From Taxillus chinensis (taxonomy: Eukaryota; Streptophyta; Magnoliopsida; Santalales; Loranthaceae), in assembly GCA_023512835.1 (NCBI GenBank), contig CM042086.1, positions 6,854,299-6,918,298 of the forward strand: a stretch of 64,000 nt of DNA. Direction: 5' to 3'. The position numbers and the translations under genes were made by a program. The notes under the pieces were generated by a model. That model was not told the origin of the DNA, made no database searches, and saw only the letters and a program-made list of their open reading frames with translations. Shown here one piece after another: positions 27,301 to 46,800 of the stretch; within the stretch, counting starts at the first letter, position 1; every line of letters starts with the position of its first letter.

Positions 27301-27303
<3 letters not shown>

Positions 27304-27846
27304 GCGACGACGTTCCCTTAATTCCCATTAATGTCGCGCAGTCAGAACTCTGAAGTAAAAACCCAACGCCCCTCGTCCAGACCCAATCAGCCCACAGTAA
27401 AAAAAGCAGGCAAACGAATCACAGGCCACACATCCCATTTCGCGTGGTCACACACGTCATTTCGCATGCCCCATCCCTTTCGGTAAACGGCGAAGGTGAA
27501 TATTTAAATATACGTCAACAAATCGGTGATTTGGGGAAAACACGGGGGCAAATCTGTCCAGGAAATTATCAGGATAAGTAGTAGGGAGTAAGTACCCACA
27601 CACCCCCACTTCGCTTTCCAATTCCAGCACTCTCTCCTTGGCGACCAAATACGCCCGCCCCCCCCCCCCTTTCCCCTTCTCTCTCCCTCTGTCTCTCTCT
27701 ATCGGGTCTTTTCACAAACAGTTGGTGGACACAGGCACAGCCTCGCCGGAAAGCTACGTCGGCGAATCGGCGGAGGGGAGAAGCGACGGGGACGACCTCC
27801 CGGAGGGGGGATGGCTTGATCGCGGAGGCGCCCGGCGTGTGGGTTC
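27301..27846 (+). promoter_or_regulatory. Probable promoter and 5' UTR of the hexokinase gene
   Basis: This stretch before the start codon is GC-richer than the surrounding DNA and contains a pyrimidine-rich CT tract at about 27,656-27,706, common in plant 5' leaders. An AT-rich TATTTAAATA at about 27,500-27,509 could serve as a TATA element but is unproven. The transcription start was not determined. Confidence 0.4.
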
Positions 27847-32628
<4,782 letters not shown>

Positions 32629-35195
32629 AGAGGATGCCCATAGATATTATTTAATATATATATTAGTATATCTACATAGGGCCCCCCTCCCCCGTGTAAA
32701 TGTAGAATTCGTCCCGTGTTTCATATATATAAAAGTTCTGGTGTTGTGCAGCAGAATGTAGGCTTTTGCATAATTGGGATCTCAGTCCTTGTTGTTTTTT
32801 CAAGTTTTTGTTTTTAATTATTTTTCCATTCATCGGTTAAAATTAGGGTGTTTGAAATTTATTGATTGATTATTTATATATTTAATTGATTATATTAGAC
32901 TAAGTTTTGCATTATCCCTGTAGTCCGGACTCCCTATTGTTTTTTAACTAGATGTCTAGATCTCATGAAGCTTCAATGTCTAACGAGGCTTAATGTTTTG
33001 AATAATAATTGTAAAAAATAAAAAAAACAAATAAATTTAAGATTATTCTTTTTTAGTAAATGGGGATTTACTCCGTCTAACATTTATTAACATTTTAGCT
33101 CATTTGAAGGATTTTATTTTTGATTGATAGATATTCAGTTTATCACAGATTTAATCTTAATGTTATGAGTGACAAAGGTTTTCTCCCATTTCTAACATCA
33201 GTATTAGTCGTGTTACAGGAGGCGCCCAGACCAATCATATTAAATCCAGGTGGTTTTAAGGCATATTAGATCAATATAATCTGCCCCCGGCAGTTGCGGC
33301 TTCTCTAATGATGGCTGAAGCAAAATCCAAAACCACGAGAGCAAGCTTCGTTTTTCATCTCTCCACACACACATCTCACATTATGATGCTTGTGATATAA
33401 TGTAATAGGTTAAGGTCTAGTAATTAGTACTATGATGCAATGTTGCTTGATTGACTTGTGATAGCTGGCAATATCCCCTTATATGTGTAGATGTAATGTC
33501 TGACGTAAATGGGGAGGATGCGCTAGCACATATACACTGGGCATGTATAATTTAGATATTGATTGGATTGCAAGGTTGTTTAGAGTTTGCTCACTCTACA
33601 TTGTTGATTGTTTTTCATGTGTATAGACTAGTGAAGTCACCATTAGATAAGAGAGACATACTTATTTGATGTAATGTCTCAAAACATGTATTATAAATTT
33701 TAATTATATATCTATCTCATATACAAGTATGTGAAAAGCTATATTATTTGTAACATGTAACATCGAGAAATGATTAATATTGATGAGCTGTAACTGAGAT
33801 ATATTTTATTGATTGCTTATACACTGAGCATTTATAATTTAGGTATTGATTGGATTGTAAGGTTGGTTAGAATTATAAGTTATATACTGAACTTTTTGAT
33901 CACTCTACATTGTTGATTGTTTTTCATGTGTAGAGACTAGCAAAGCCACCATTAGATGAACTTATTTAATGTAATGTCTTAGAACATGTATTATAAATTT
34001 TAATGTGGAAAGTTATATTATTTGTAACATGTGATATTGAGAAATGATTAATATTGATGATTCGTAATTGAGATGCATTTTATTGATTTGTTATTCATTT
34101 TGAAAAGTGCAGAGTTACTTCTAATATATGATTATACAAGTTATATGTGAGAGTAGTTCATTGCTCGGGTAAATTTGAGTGTCGACAACTAGTATCTCTG
34201 TTAAGGACATACTTTAGAGAGTTAAGCCATACACTTAATTATAAGAGTATTTATTTAAGTTTTTATTTGATGTTTTTGTGTCACCATATTATTATATGCC
34301 TTCATATATGTGTAGCTTTTTGTTTATCATGCATGTATCTTACTGTGTTACATGTTACATGTTTATATTCCTATATTTGTCATGTTGCTATGTCTTTATA
34401 TCTATATAACCTTATAAGCCTACAACTTATTGTGTGTTCCATGTTGTATATTATGTTATTTATGACTTTTGTCATTTTTAAACTTGTAGGGGGAGATTAC
34501 TTATAATAATTTTGTTTATTACTCTATCGGGGGAAGCCTTTTTTAGTGATTATATAAAGTCACCACAACTTGTTTTAGATTTGACACAATTATCTAGTAT
34601 TAGGAATGAAAATATGGCTACCAAACATATGATTGAGCGAACTAGTCTGTAACTACAGATGTTTGAGGGAAGATTGACGTGCTAATACTAAGTGTAAGAA
34701 AGATTCATATAGGTTATAAAAGTTTTAGGAGAAAATGATATTTTTACGAAAGGAGGGGTTTTCTATTGGAGTATAGCAACTTGAAACCTAAGAAGTATGA
34801 CCTTTATATGATTGTGCACAAAATAAATAATAATACCCATATCATTCATTATGAAATGATATGACTACTTCTAAGACGTTTAATGTGACAAATATTTATT
34901 TGTTTCATGATGATGATGTCATTGTATATCATGTAACAAACTCATCTCCAGTGGGAGAACAACATGACACAAATAAAAACATATTTTTTTAAAATTTTAT
35001 TTGTTATTTCTTTATTTTTTTATTTACGCCATAAATAGATTTTAAGATTGTTTGTTTGCTGATAAATATTTCTTCTATACTATTCAATTTTTATAAATTC
35101 CATCTTTAATTTGCTTGAATTGACAATACTGTTTGATTCCGCACTGCAAGAAAGTTACCTGCGGGACTACAAAGGGAACCAAAAACATCAAGCTC

Positions 35196-35239
<44 letters not shown>

Positions 35240-35748
35240 ATAGCTCGATTTGTTGATATAAAAGTATTTTTAATACATAATAACACAAATTTATAGGCAG
35301 ACTCATCATTTTTTAGTACTATAAAAAAATCTTTTAGTACAATTTTTTAGTACTATAATGAATTGATTATCAAAATCTAATTATAAATGTGAACATGGCA
35401 GACTCAACATTTTTTAGTATCCAACCATGTTTTTCTGGTTGAAAAATATTAAAAACGGAGCAAGTGAATGTTGCAGAGACGACGCATTAAAGAACAAATG
35501 CAAAAAAATCGCATGAAAATCTGATATCATTTATGGTATGCTATATTGTCTCTCCTATGCTCTAGCCAACGGGGGGTTCCTGGGACGATACAGGAAACAG
35601 AAAACTTATTGTGAGAGAGAGATATTTCAATGGAATCCCTACTGTGTTATGCAATGACAAAAAGGTACCCCTGGCAGTCCGGGAGTGGGTGGGGGAGATG
35701 TGTTGTTGGGGGTGTGATGGCGGCGTTGTGGCGGCATTCAAAGAACAA
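32629..35748. other. Intergenic DNA between the hexokinase and E2 genes
   Basis: It holds the hexokinase 3' UTR, a tandem repeat (33,540-34,097), an AT microsatellite (35,198-35,236), and a direct repeat of about 100 bp beginning GCAGACTCA at about 35,297 and 35,398. The left end CACTGCAAGAAA near 35,149 recalls CACTA transposon termini, but no convincing partner end was found. No gene is supported. Confidence 0.5.
33540..34097. repeat. Tandem duplication, two units of about 275-290 bp
   Basis: Unit 1 (about 33,540-33,826) and unit 2 (about 33,827-34,097) share blocks in the same order: ATTGATTGGATTG, then CACTCTACATTGTTGATTG, then TTTTCATGTGTA, then CATGTATTATAAATTTTAA, then GAAATGATTAATATTGATGA. 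Several small insertions separate them. No coding potential; origin unknown. Confidence 0.8.
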
Positions 35749-37591
<1,843 letters not shown>

Positions 37592-37925
37592 GATCCTCCT
37601 CTTTCCCTGAAAACACTGGATCGATCGAATTCGATTTGTCGGGTCGTCGAAGAACAACGACGAGAACTAGAAATCAAAGATCGAGAGCGCGGATCAGATC
37701 TCTCTCTCTCTCGCTCGCTCGCTCGGCTGTAGAGAGAGAATCTGAAAATTCTAGAGAGAGAAAGAGGGGCGGGCTCGAGATGCGCGAAGGAGCGTGTGAT
37801 GTGATTTTTTAAAAGGTGGGGGTGCGGGGGAAGAAGTGCGAGGCAGGTCCGACGTTGTTGAGGCGTTTCAAAATTCAGTCGACCGTTACCGGTGGAGCGG
37901 GCGTGTGAAAACATGTGTATGTGTC
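37592..37925 (-). promoter_or_regulatory. Probable 5' UTR and promoter of the E2 gene
   Basis: It contains GA/CT-rich tracts (37,700-37,765), typical of plant 5' leaders. On the minus strand, AACGG at 37,887-37,883 in the context GGTAACGGTCG matches the core, though not the full consensus, of the MSA element bound by three-repeat MYB factors in G2/M-expressed plant genes. That would fit a cell-cycle E2 but is a weak match. No clear TATA box. Confidence 0.35.
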
Positions 37926-39264
37926 CCGCTAACCTGCGCAGTGTAGCTGCTTAGGCTAACTTGCGCAGGATGCTCTTCGTGGGCCTGAAATTTGAGTTGC
38001 ACGTGGAACTCAAAAGGGCGGTTTCTACGTGTTTTAAAAAACAAATACGGTATTGATGAATCAAATATTTGTTTGAATGAGGTGAATTGCTTTTAAAAAC
38101 ACTTTAAAGGTTCTCATATTTTATTTTTAAAAATAAATTGGGGTTTGATATATTTATTTTTTAAATAAAGTATTATTTTATTTAAATTTTAATTTGAACA
38201 AATTATCTGTTTTTTTAAAAATTAGTTTTTTAGTTTTTTATTTTTAATTTATTTTATTTACTCAATTTAAAATTTTAAAATGTTTGAATTAACTGAAAAC
38301 CATCAAAGTTTAATATGTATAATTATAACTTGCAAGTATATTTATTCTCTTCTTTAATTTATTCTCATCCACTGTCTTTTTTAACTTCATCACTGACTTT
38401 CAACGCCAATGTCGCCTCGCCAACACCGTCTTCTTGGTGTTGATGATTAACGTCAACATTACTTTCAGCCGTGGTTTATGACCAGTTTGATTATAGAACC
38501 AGAGTGATGTTATTTCAACAAATCCAATAATATTATTGGAAAATAATATTATTGTAGTAAATTTAATTGTTGGAAGTATTAAATTTGATTTTATTTAAAT
38601 AATAATATTATATTATTAATTTGATAAATGAAATAATTAATTTAATGTGAGATTATGGATATTTTAAATTTATGAATAATGAGTATTTTTTTAATCAAAT
38701 TTTAAAGATATTTTTTAAGAAACTAATTTTATAAAAATAATGACTTTATAGTCCATCACAAAATTAACGTCTATTAATTTAGTTGTGGTTTATGGTCAGT
38801 TTGATTTTATTTAAATAATAATATTATATTATTAATTTGATGAATGAAATGATTAATTTAATGTAAAATTACAGTGAAAGGTATTTTAAATTTACTTGAA
38901 TGATGAGTATTTTTTAATTTAATTTTAAAGATATTTTTTAAGAAATTAATTTCATAAAAATAATGACTTTATAGTCCATCACAAAATTAATTTTCCTTAT
39001 TTTATAATACTAATAAATATATAATGTACAAAAGTTGAAATGACTTTACCCAGATCCTAAAAATTAATAAAACATTACTACTTAAATGACTTTACCCAAC
39101 CCCAAACATTCTCGTCCTCTGGTATTTTCACTATGAGAAACACATTCCTAGAAGTCTACATGCAATACAGAGTGCTGTCTATATCCTTGAAATTTGTAAT
39201 CGTGTAGGTGTATCCCCAAATCGTTTAGGGATTCAAAACAACAAGCCGTAGCAAACCGCACAAG
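37926..39264. other. AT-rich intergenic DNA with a tandem repeat
   Basis: Apart from the tandem repeat at about 38,571-38,990 this stretch is AT-rich and non-coding. No gene was recognised. Confidence 0.55.
38571..38990. repeat. Tandem repeat, two units of about 200-230 bp
   Basis: Both units run TTGATTTTATTTAAATAATA, then ATTAATTTGATRAATGAAAT, then TTTTAAAGATATTTTTTAAG, then AATGACTTTATAGTCCATCA. Unit 1 is about 38,571-38,766 and unit 2 about 38,801-38,990. A GTGGTTTATGRYCAGTTTGA segment precedes each unit (38,471 and 38,784). Non-coding; origin unknown. Confidence 0.8.
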
Positions 39265-39842
39265 ACCCTAGGCTGAAACCAATCCCCGCGCTCGCATACA
39301 ACCGCTATTTGTCACCATCCTCTGTAGATTCGGGTTCGTGGTCGTTGTCGTCGGCGATAGCGATTTCGCAGCGGCGATCCACAGAGTTCTAGATTTTTCC
39401 ATATACGAGGAAGCGTCAAAGCTCTGTAGCTGAGTACCCATCGGTATCGCTCCTCGCACTCGAAGATGTAGGAGACATCGAACTCCGGCAAGAAATGGAG
39501 ACGGATCAGTGATCCATCCAGGTATCTCATCTGATCTCACCCGAACATCGGTTCCTCGATAGCTGTAAAACTTCCAATTCTGATAGTTGGTTGGGAATGC
39601 GACCGCTGAAGTTGTTGTCGCTTAGATCCAACATTTGGAGATGTTTCAAGAGACCCAATTGTCCAGGAACTAGTCCGCTTGAGGTTGTTTTGGCCGAGGA
39701 GCAGAGTTGGAGGTGGTTTTAGAAGGGTGACCCAATTAACCTTTTTGGTCACATCCCAATGGCAGCAGTCGGCAGTAGAAGGCCAATTTAGAGGCGTTGA
39801 GCAAGGAGGAGAAGGGAGGGAGAAGGATAAAAGAGAATACAT
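39265..39842 (-). pseudogene. LRR receptor-like protein fragment (PSKR/PSY1R or RLP type), C-terminal half
   Basis: Read on the minus strand across shifting frames, the fragment gives NWPSTADCCHWD (the LRRNT cap usually reads W..DCC.W.GV), then LKHLQMLDLSDNNFSGRIP and NQLSELEVLQLSRN (two leucine-rich repeats). Next come GAIPMGTQLQSFDASSY and LCGSPL (the C-terminal cap), then acidic DDNDHEPESTEDGD and the beginning of a membrane segment (ASAGIGF). Several frameshifts and stops interrupt it, and the cap joins the repeats too directly, so most repeats were deleted. A functional relative would be a membrane receptor for peptides or pathogen signals. This copy is dead; the exact subfamily is uncertain. 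Confidence 0.7.
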
Positions 39843-42800
39843 TTGATGAAGTGTAACCAGTCACATCCATTAATTTGATGGTATCATTGTGGGAGGGAGA
39901 AATAGAATCAGCTCCATTAAACAGATACTCACTGGCCTTTTGGTCCTTTAAATCTAGCAGATTTCCATCTTAAAGAATGCCTACATATAGACATTAAAGG
40001 AGCAGTGAAATTAACACATCCACACAAATGCTGGAAGCATGCAAGATACATACAGTACAGGTGAAAGACTCATAATTACCTTTCCTGATCTGCCTTCTCT
40101 TTGCCTTGAACTTGTTTAGCGGTAAATGGGCCCGTAGCTGTGGGCAATCCATGAAAGAAAGATCACAGCACCATAAAATTCTAAAATAAACCTATAAAGG
40201 GGATGGATGTTTATATATTCACCTTAAAAAGTTATTTTTATAAATAATAATTTAATATCATAGAGAAATTAATACTTTCTGATTAACACACCTATCTTTC
40301 ACGTCTCCTCCACAGCGCCCCCTCCCCCTCCTGCGATAATGAAAAACAATATGGGAGGTAAAAAATAAGAAAAAAAAACTGAGTAATTTAAATTTGGTTT
40401 ATCTAAACTTTGATAAATAAAATTTTAGTTCGATATGAAGTCTTATGTCTCGAACCAAAGTTAAAGAAATAGGACTTTAGTTCTAGTTGAAGTTTAATTT
40501 CTCGAACTAAAGTTCATATGAATTGTCTCAAATTAACTTTTTATTTTTCAAACTGAAGTCCTATTTCTCAAACTAAATTTATACAAACGATGTTATTACT
40601 TTTTTATGTTAATTTTACTACGCAATTAGGCCTATTAATTTTACTACGCAATTACGCATAGTGAACTGATTTATTTAATTTTTTTTATAAGAACTATTTA
40701 GTTAAGTCACAAATAAAAAATATAAATATTTCATAAAAATAAGTATATTAATTAATTCAGTGGGTGTGAATATCCCTCTCAATCTATAAATATGTTTTCT
40801 TTTTCTCATATGCCAATTTTAGAAAGTTACATTATTCTTTGCATTATTTCTGGTTAGGATAATATGGTATATTATCATTTCTATTTGCTAGTAACAATCC
40901 TTATGGTTTTTCACATCTGGTAGTTTTCACTAATATATTATATGAAATTCTTTGTAAATAGCATAAATTCTAAGCGTAATGATAAATTAATTTTAAAATA
41001 ACATTTAAAAAAGAATCAGGATACTTTGGCGTATCCTAACACTACATAGTTTTAGGATTTTTTTTTACCCAAAAACTAAATTGTATTAATATGCATTTTC
41101 TCTAAAAATTCTAAAACTAGATAATTTTAAGGGTACAATAGGAATAATGTGCCTAAGAGAATCCCATATAACGAGGGCCTTTTAGTAATCAAACCAATAT
41201 AGGAGCGTTTAATTCATCCAAAATTCATTAAGCACAGTTTAAAAGTAAGCTTCTAGACTACAAGCTTACCCTATCTTTATCCAAATTAAGCTCCTGCCAG
41301 ATCATATCATTAGAATCAACATCTTCACAAGTTCAATATCGAGTTAAAATTTATTTGATCAACTATATACATCATACGTGTACATTAAAAGATGAATATT
41401 ACAGTAGCAAATATCTGTTTATTAGCTTGAGCGAGTTGCAAATTATATAGCTGAAGCTTCTGTAAATTGAATTGCATTATTTCAATAGTATGAACTACAA
41501 AGGTCCCCCACAAAATCACGATAGCAACTAACAAATCGGCATATCCTAGCTATATATAAATAATGTTCCTTTCCAACAGTCCTATAAAAAGAAAATTCAA
41601 AATCAAATGCAAAGAGTGTATTTATTTATTTATTTTCATTTCAAAATGATACATGCTATTGCTAATCATGTGAGCCGACAAGAACTAATCATATAATCTG
41701 GGAGTAGTTTGCATCAATAATTTGGAATTGATTGAAATTATTCGATTGTCATTTTCTTCAAACATGACCTAACAGATTAACAGGTAGGTGGTGATTGGGA
41801 CACAGCCCAAACGTTTGTAATGAGAGAGGAAAAAAAGGGTACTAATTATATATTTTTTAAAAATAAGGTATGTTGATCTTAATAATTGGAATTTTTATTG
41901 AGTTAATTAATATTTATAAATAATGGATTTAATTGTGCACTATCTTTTTAATGCAAATTCATATGCATTTATTTTTATGAAAAATGTATATCCCGGATTT
42001 TTTTAAAAAGGAAATCCAAAATTATTGATTACTTTGAATTTATATAATTATTTTTTAATTGTGTTATTCCATTTGTCATCACCAACAACATTAGCTGGAT
42101 TTATATTAAAAGAAAATTTATAAAATTTAAATACTAATTTCAATATGACATAAATGATTTTCTAAAAATTTATTTGCCTTAAGAAAAATCGTAATAAATT
42201 TATATGTTTATTTTTTTAATTAATCAATTGCATAGAAAAATAATTAATTAATAAATAATAACATCAGTTGTATTTTTTTCCCTTTAAAATAAGGGAAAAC
42301 CACAAGATTTAAAATAAAACAAAAAAAGAAAAAGGGAAGATTATCTTGGAGTAGAAGTTTTGTGATGGTATTAGGTTAAATATGAGTATTATTGTCAAAT
42401 GATACTTAAAAGCTAATGCAAATGCATAATTTGATAAATATATAAGAAATATCAATGGTCTCATGAAATATTAAAATGTAAAGTTTTGATAAACAATACT
42501 TTTTATGTTTTCTTTAAATTTGAAGAATTACAGTATACTTATCAAATGTTTATTTTAATATTTTATTTTCCTTTTAATTATTACTCCTATCATATTATAT
42601 TATTATTTTAATGATCCAATGACTAATTTAATATTAAATTAATGATATGAAGATAGATTCATGGAAAGCTTGTAATTTCATTAAAATTTTAAAATTTGAT
42701 TAAACCAATTCCAATGGAAGAAGAGAATGTATGGTGTTAGGAGGTCCATCCTCATATTATAAATTTATTTGAATTAAGTCGTCGAGTGGCTATTTTAATT

Positions 42801-43626
42801 AGGTAAACATTTTTCGAAAAGATATTATTATTAATATAAAGTTTTTCCCTCCCAAGAAACCAAATTTATTTTTAAGAATACCATTACCATAAATTGTATT
42901 TGGTAATTTAAAATTGCACATCCCTTTAAAAAAACCATTAATAACTTTTTGGGTTCCTCTACTTATGTTTATAACCTTTTTTTTTTTTTTGGAAGTTAAA
43001 GTAACAACTCATCACATACAATACAATAAAGACAGAATGTATATGTGGTAAACTGCACTTTCCTTATTTAAATCCTAGGTGAAATTTGTTTGGTAACTTT
43101 TTTAAGAAGAGAGTCAATGTCTAGTGGTGTTTTAGTAAATATCAGTAAAGACTAAGATCTTTTATTTGTCTCAAACGCTAATGTCGTGTCGTTTTCAAAT
43201 ATTGTACTTACATATACTTGCCTTATCCTTGTGACATGTCCTAGGGACTTCCAAAACAGCAATCGAAGCAGAGACCGTTAGTTAATGGCTCGCTTTACCT
43301 TAAAACTCCTGTAATGGTGATCCAAGATAACAGCACTAAGTTACCCATCTCAGTTTCTTGAGAAAATACCTGTCTTGCCTTTCTCTGCGGACAAAACAGT
43401 TGAACAAGAGAAATCAAGATCTAATGGCAGTCTTTTATATCTTCTAGTTTTCTCAGTAAACAAACATATGGTTAGTTAGTTAGATTCAGCGTTTTCTGCG
43501 GCATGAGAAATTTTCCATTTGATATACTATAGAACTAAGTTTCTGTTTCTCTGTCAGATTCCTATCCTGGTTTTCTTTTCTTATTGTCAATTTTCTTGGA
43601 AGCCAAACGGCTGCATATATTATGGG

Positions 43627-43664
<38 letters not shown>

Positions 43665-43803
43665 GTTTCGTTATCATAGATTTTGGCTTGTTTCCGTTCC
43701 TCTATTGCCTAATTATAGCCATTTCTTTATATGAACTGTCATGTATTTAATATTTTAATTCATGTTCTCCGTCGAAATTAACTACTGTGAAATCTGAACT
43801 GTC
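39843..43803. other. AT-rich intergenic DNA upstream of the GT47 gene
   Basis: No gene was recognised. About 40,380-40,600 repeats words such as CTCGAACTAAAGTT in both orientations. An ATT microsatellite lies at 43,627-43,663. The end of this stretch probably contains the promoter and a 5' UTR intron of the GT47 gene: a pyrimidine-rich run ending GTTTTGACAG at about 43,859 looks like an acceptor site. Confidence 0.45.
43627..43663. repeat. (ATT)12 microsatellite
   Basis: Twelve ATT units about 230 bp before the GT47 start codon, probably within the promoter or a 5' UTR intron. Confidence 0.9.
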
Positions 43804-43890
43804 ATGATTATTAGGAGATTGGCTTTCATTGGGACAAAAGTTTTGTTCTGTTTTGACAGCGTTTTTCCCCAGCGGCCACCTATTAATATT

Positions 43891-46800
43891 ATGGGTCATG
43901 ATATTCGAATGCCATGTCAGTCAGAAACAAAGAAGCTGTTATGTCTGGTGGCTGTCATGTTTGCTGGGGTTCTAGCTTTTCAATACGTAGAGCTACCTGA
44001 TGGCAAGGTTTTCACATTTATATTTTCCCCAGAGAAGGCTCCAGTACCGGGGGAGGAACCGCATGGTGATTTATCAGCTAAATCTGATATTGTCAGCATG
44101 TCAACTATGGCTTCTCCACAAAATATGAACTCTGCTAATGTATCTGCATTTCATGGAATAACAGCCAATAATACGGAGAAGAACGCCACTATGGAGGAAA
44201 AGGTTATAGGGAAAATGATGATGCTACTAGTTTTGGTGAGGCTAGTAGCAATCCAAGTAACACTGATAATGTGTCTCTAAAGAAGAGCCCGAAAGGACCA
44301 GAAGCAAACGTGACATTAGAGAATGTCAATAATTTAGATGGTGGAATTTCTCCTCAAAATTTAGTAGTACCACCTGAGGCTGCGTTATCTCTGAAAAATG
44401 GTAGTATTGGTGATAGTTCTTCAGTAGGTAATACAGCAGATGTAAGTGCCACATCAACATTCAAAAATAGTGGACGGTTCAATGATTATTTTGCAGCTCC
44501 TGTACCTGTAGTGCCACCAACAATTTCATCAAGCCATACAAATTTTCGAACCATTTCAGATGCACAATCATTACCACCAGCTCCTACTGGCGTGAAAGAC
44601 GTAATACATGCTCTCGAGGGGAAAGAGAAACATAGTCCTGGGCACGGAAAATTCACTGGATCAAATAATAATGCTTGTGTGACAAGCATGTCTTCAGCGA
44701 ATGAAAAGTCTCAAATGCCAAAGGCAGCTGTAGTATCACTATCTGAGATGAACAATCTTTTGCTCCAGAGTCGTGCTTCATCGTGTTCAATGGTAAGTGT
44801 TGAGACTTTCTTGGCTTTGGTAAAATTCGTTAACTTGAGAGTCGGGTCAATCTATTTAGCTCTCCCTGTTATAGAGACGTCCACGTTGGTCTTCATCTGC
44901 GGACCAGGAGCTGCTTGATGCAAAATCACAGATTAAGAATGCACCGATTTTGAAGAATGATGGAGAACTTTATGCCCCTCTTTATCAAAATGTCTCAAGG
45001 TTTAAGAGGTAAGCTTATGAAATATTATTGAATAATACTAAATATTCTATGATGTGTGGTGTATAATGGCTGTTCTGAAGTCCTTGGTGTCTTAATTTTA
45101 GTATTTCTTATCCGATGGAAGCACTTTTTGTGGCAACTAAAAGTTTCAAACCCACTGTATGCAGAGACATATATGTTCTTTGTTATAGCTTCAATGTATT
45201 AATTGGCCTCTTTAGATTAGTGTTGGAAGCATATTTGAAATTTCCAAGATTCAAGCAATATCGTCTGGATATGTGTGCTTATACAGAAAAAGGGGGGGGG
45301 GTGAATTTGTATACTTAAAACTATTTCTTTTAGTTTTAAAAGTAGTATAATACTCAAAAGTATTCTACATATTTGGTTTTTCTTTGAGTAGTATTTTAGT
45401 GTCTTATGCAATATTAACTTAATAGCAGGTATGTATGGAAAGTAAAAGACAAAGATATATGATTTACGTGGTTTGATTAATGTGATCTACTCCACGGTAG
45501 TGAAGGTGTACCTACACCGAGTCCAATCCACTATAAGCTTTCAACACAGTAAGGTCTAGCCCTTATTACAATAGGATCAACTCTCTTTGCTTATAAATGC
45601 AAATACAAAGGCAATATTACTTCAGTATTCACTCACTGTGAAGAACTGTCTAGCGTAATCTGTTCTTGTGTATTCAGCCATTTGCACCGCTTGACCTTTA
45701 ACCACTCCTTTTGTCAAACTCAAAATCTGTTCGTTGAATGTACGAGGAACGAAGATAGATTAACTCACTATTATTTTGTTTTTAATTTTCCTCTCTCTTT
45801 GTGTATGCTTGTACGAACTACTTTGCGTCTCTCTTGTATCTCTTCTGATATGTTTCTTGTATTCTATGATATTCGGACGCTCACTTGAAGTAAAGAATAT
45901 TCTTGACTTATATAGGACATCCAAAGTATGAAACCTTTCTGCTAGGGTTAGGCATGTTCTATTCTTCTAATCTCTATCATTAAAACATGTTAAATCAGCC
46001 TCAGATACGTCAACCTATTTTCTAGTGCTTAGCGTGCTAAAGGAAATATTATCCGAGCGGTAACTTACTTAAACAGTGGCCTTCAGTGCGTTTCGCCCCT
46101 TTGACTAGCCACAGCCTCGAATATGTATGCCTTGTAGCTTCGTTGTTATTTTTCAGCTCTATATGCTACTATCTTCGAGTCTTCACTATCGAATCTTTGA
46201 GTCTGAGTCTTCGAGCCTTAAGAATTGATCTTCCAACTCTTCTGCTCTCTGGCTTTGAAGCTGGGTTAGAACCAGTGATCAACTGGCGTCTTACTCTACG
46301 AGTCTTCGAGTCAGTGACAATCGCATTCTACCTTGGCTAATCTTTTATTCACATTTATGGGTCTCTGTTCTCGTCAACAGGTCTTCCAATCTTCGACCCT
46401 GTGAGCTTCGATCCTACGGGCTTCAATTCTATAATGTTGCCACTCTACACCCAATGGGTCTTCGAGCCTCCAAGACGCTACTCTTCACTTGATGACACCT
46501 TGGGTCTTCGAATCTTCGACCCTATGAATCTACGAGTTTACGACCCTATGTTCCTTCAGTGATGCTTTGAGCCTGATAGTCTGATGATTTTGACTCTGCA
46601 TATCTTCAAGTCATCTGATCTTCAACCTTGCGGATCTTCGAATCTGGATCTTTGACCCTATAAGTACATGGTTAGACTCCCTATACAAACTTACTCTAAG
46701 TGATCACTCCACGAAGTTATCCAACCAGTACGGATTTTTGACTATGCGTTCTCCCGCTTCCGCATTCTATTGACAACAATGACAACCAAAGTACCATGAG

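Noticed and set aside
35149..35440. Possible CACTA transposon (CACTGCAAGAAA start)
   Set aside because: No convincing matching end or 3-bp target duplication was found; the best candidate end near 35,435 matches poorly.
43804..43890. Upstream ATG of the GT47 reading frame
   Set aside because: A pyrimidine-rich stretch ending in GACAG just after it looks like a splice acceptor, and the family N-terminus fits the ATG at 43,891.
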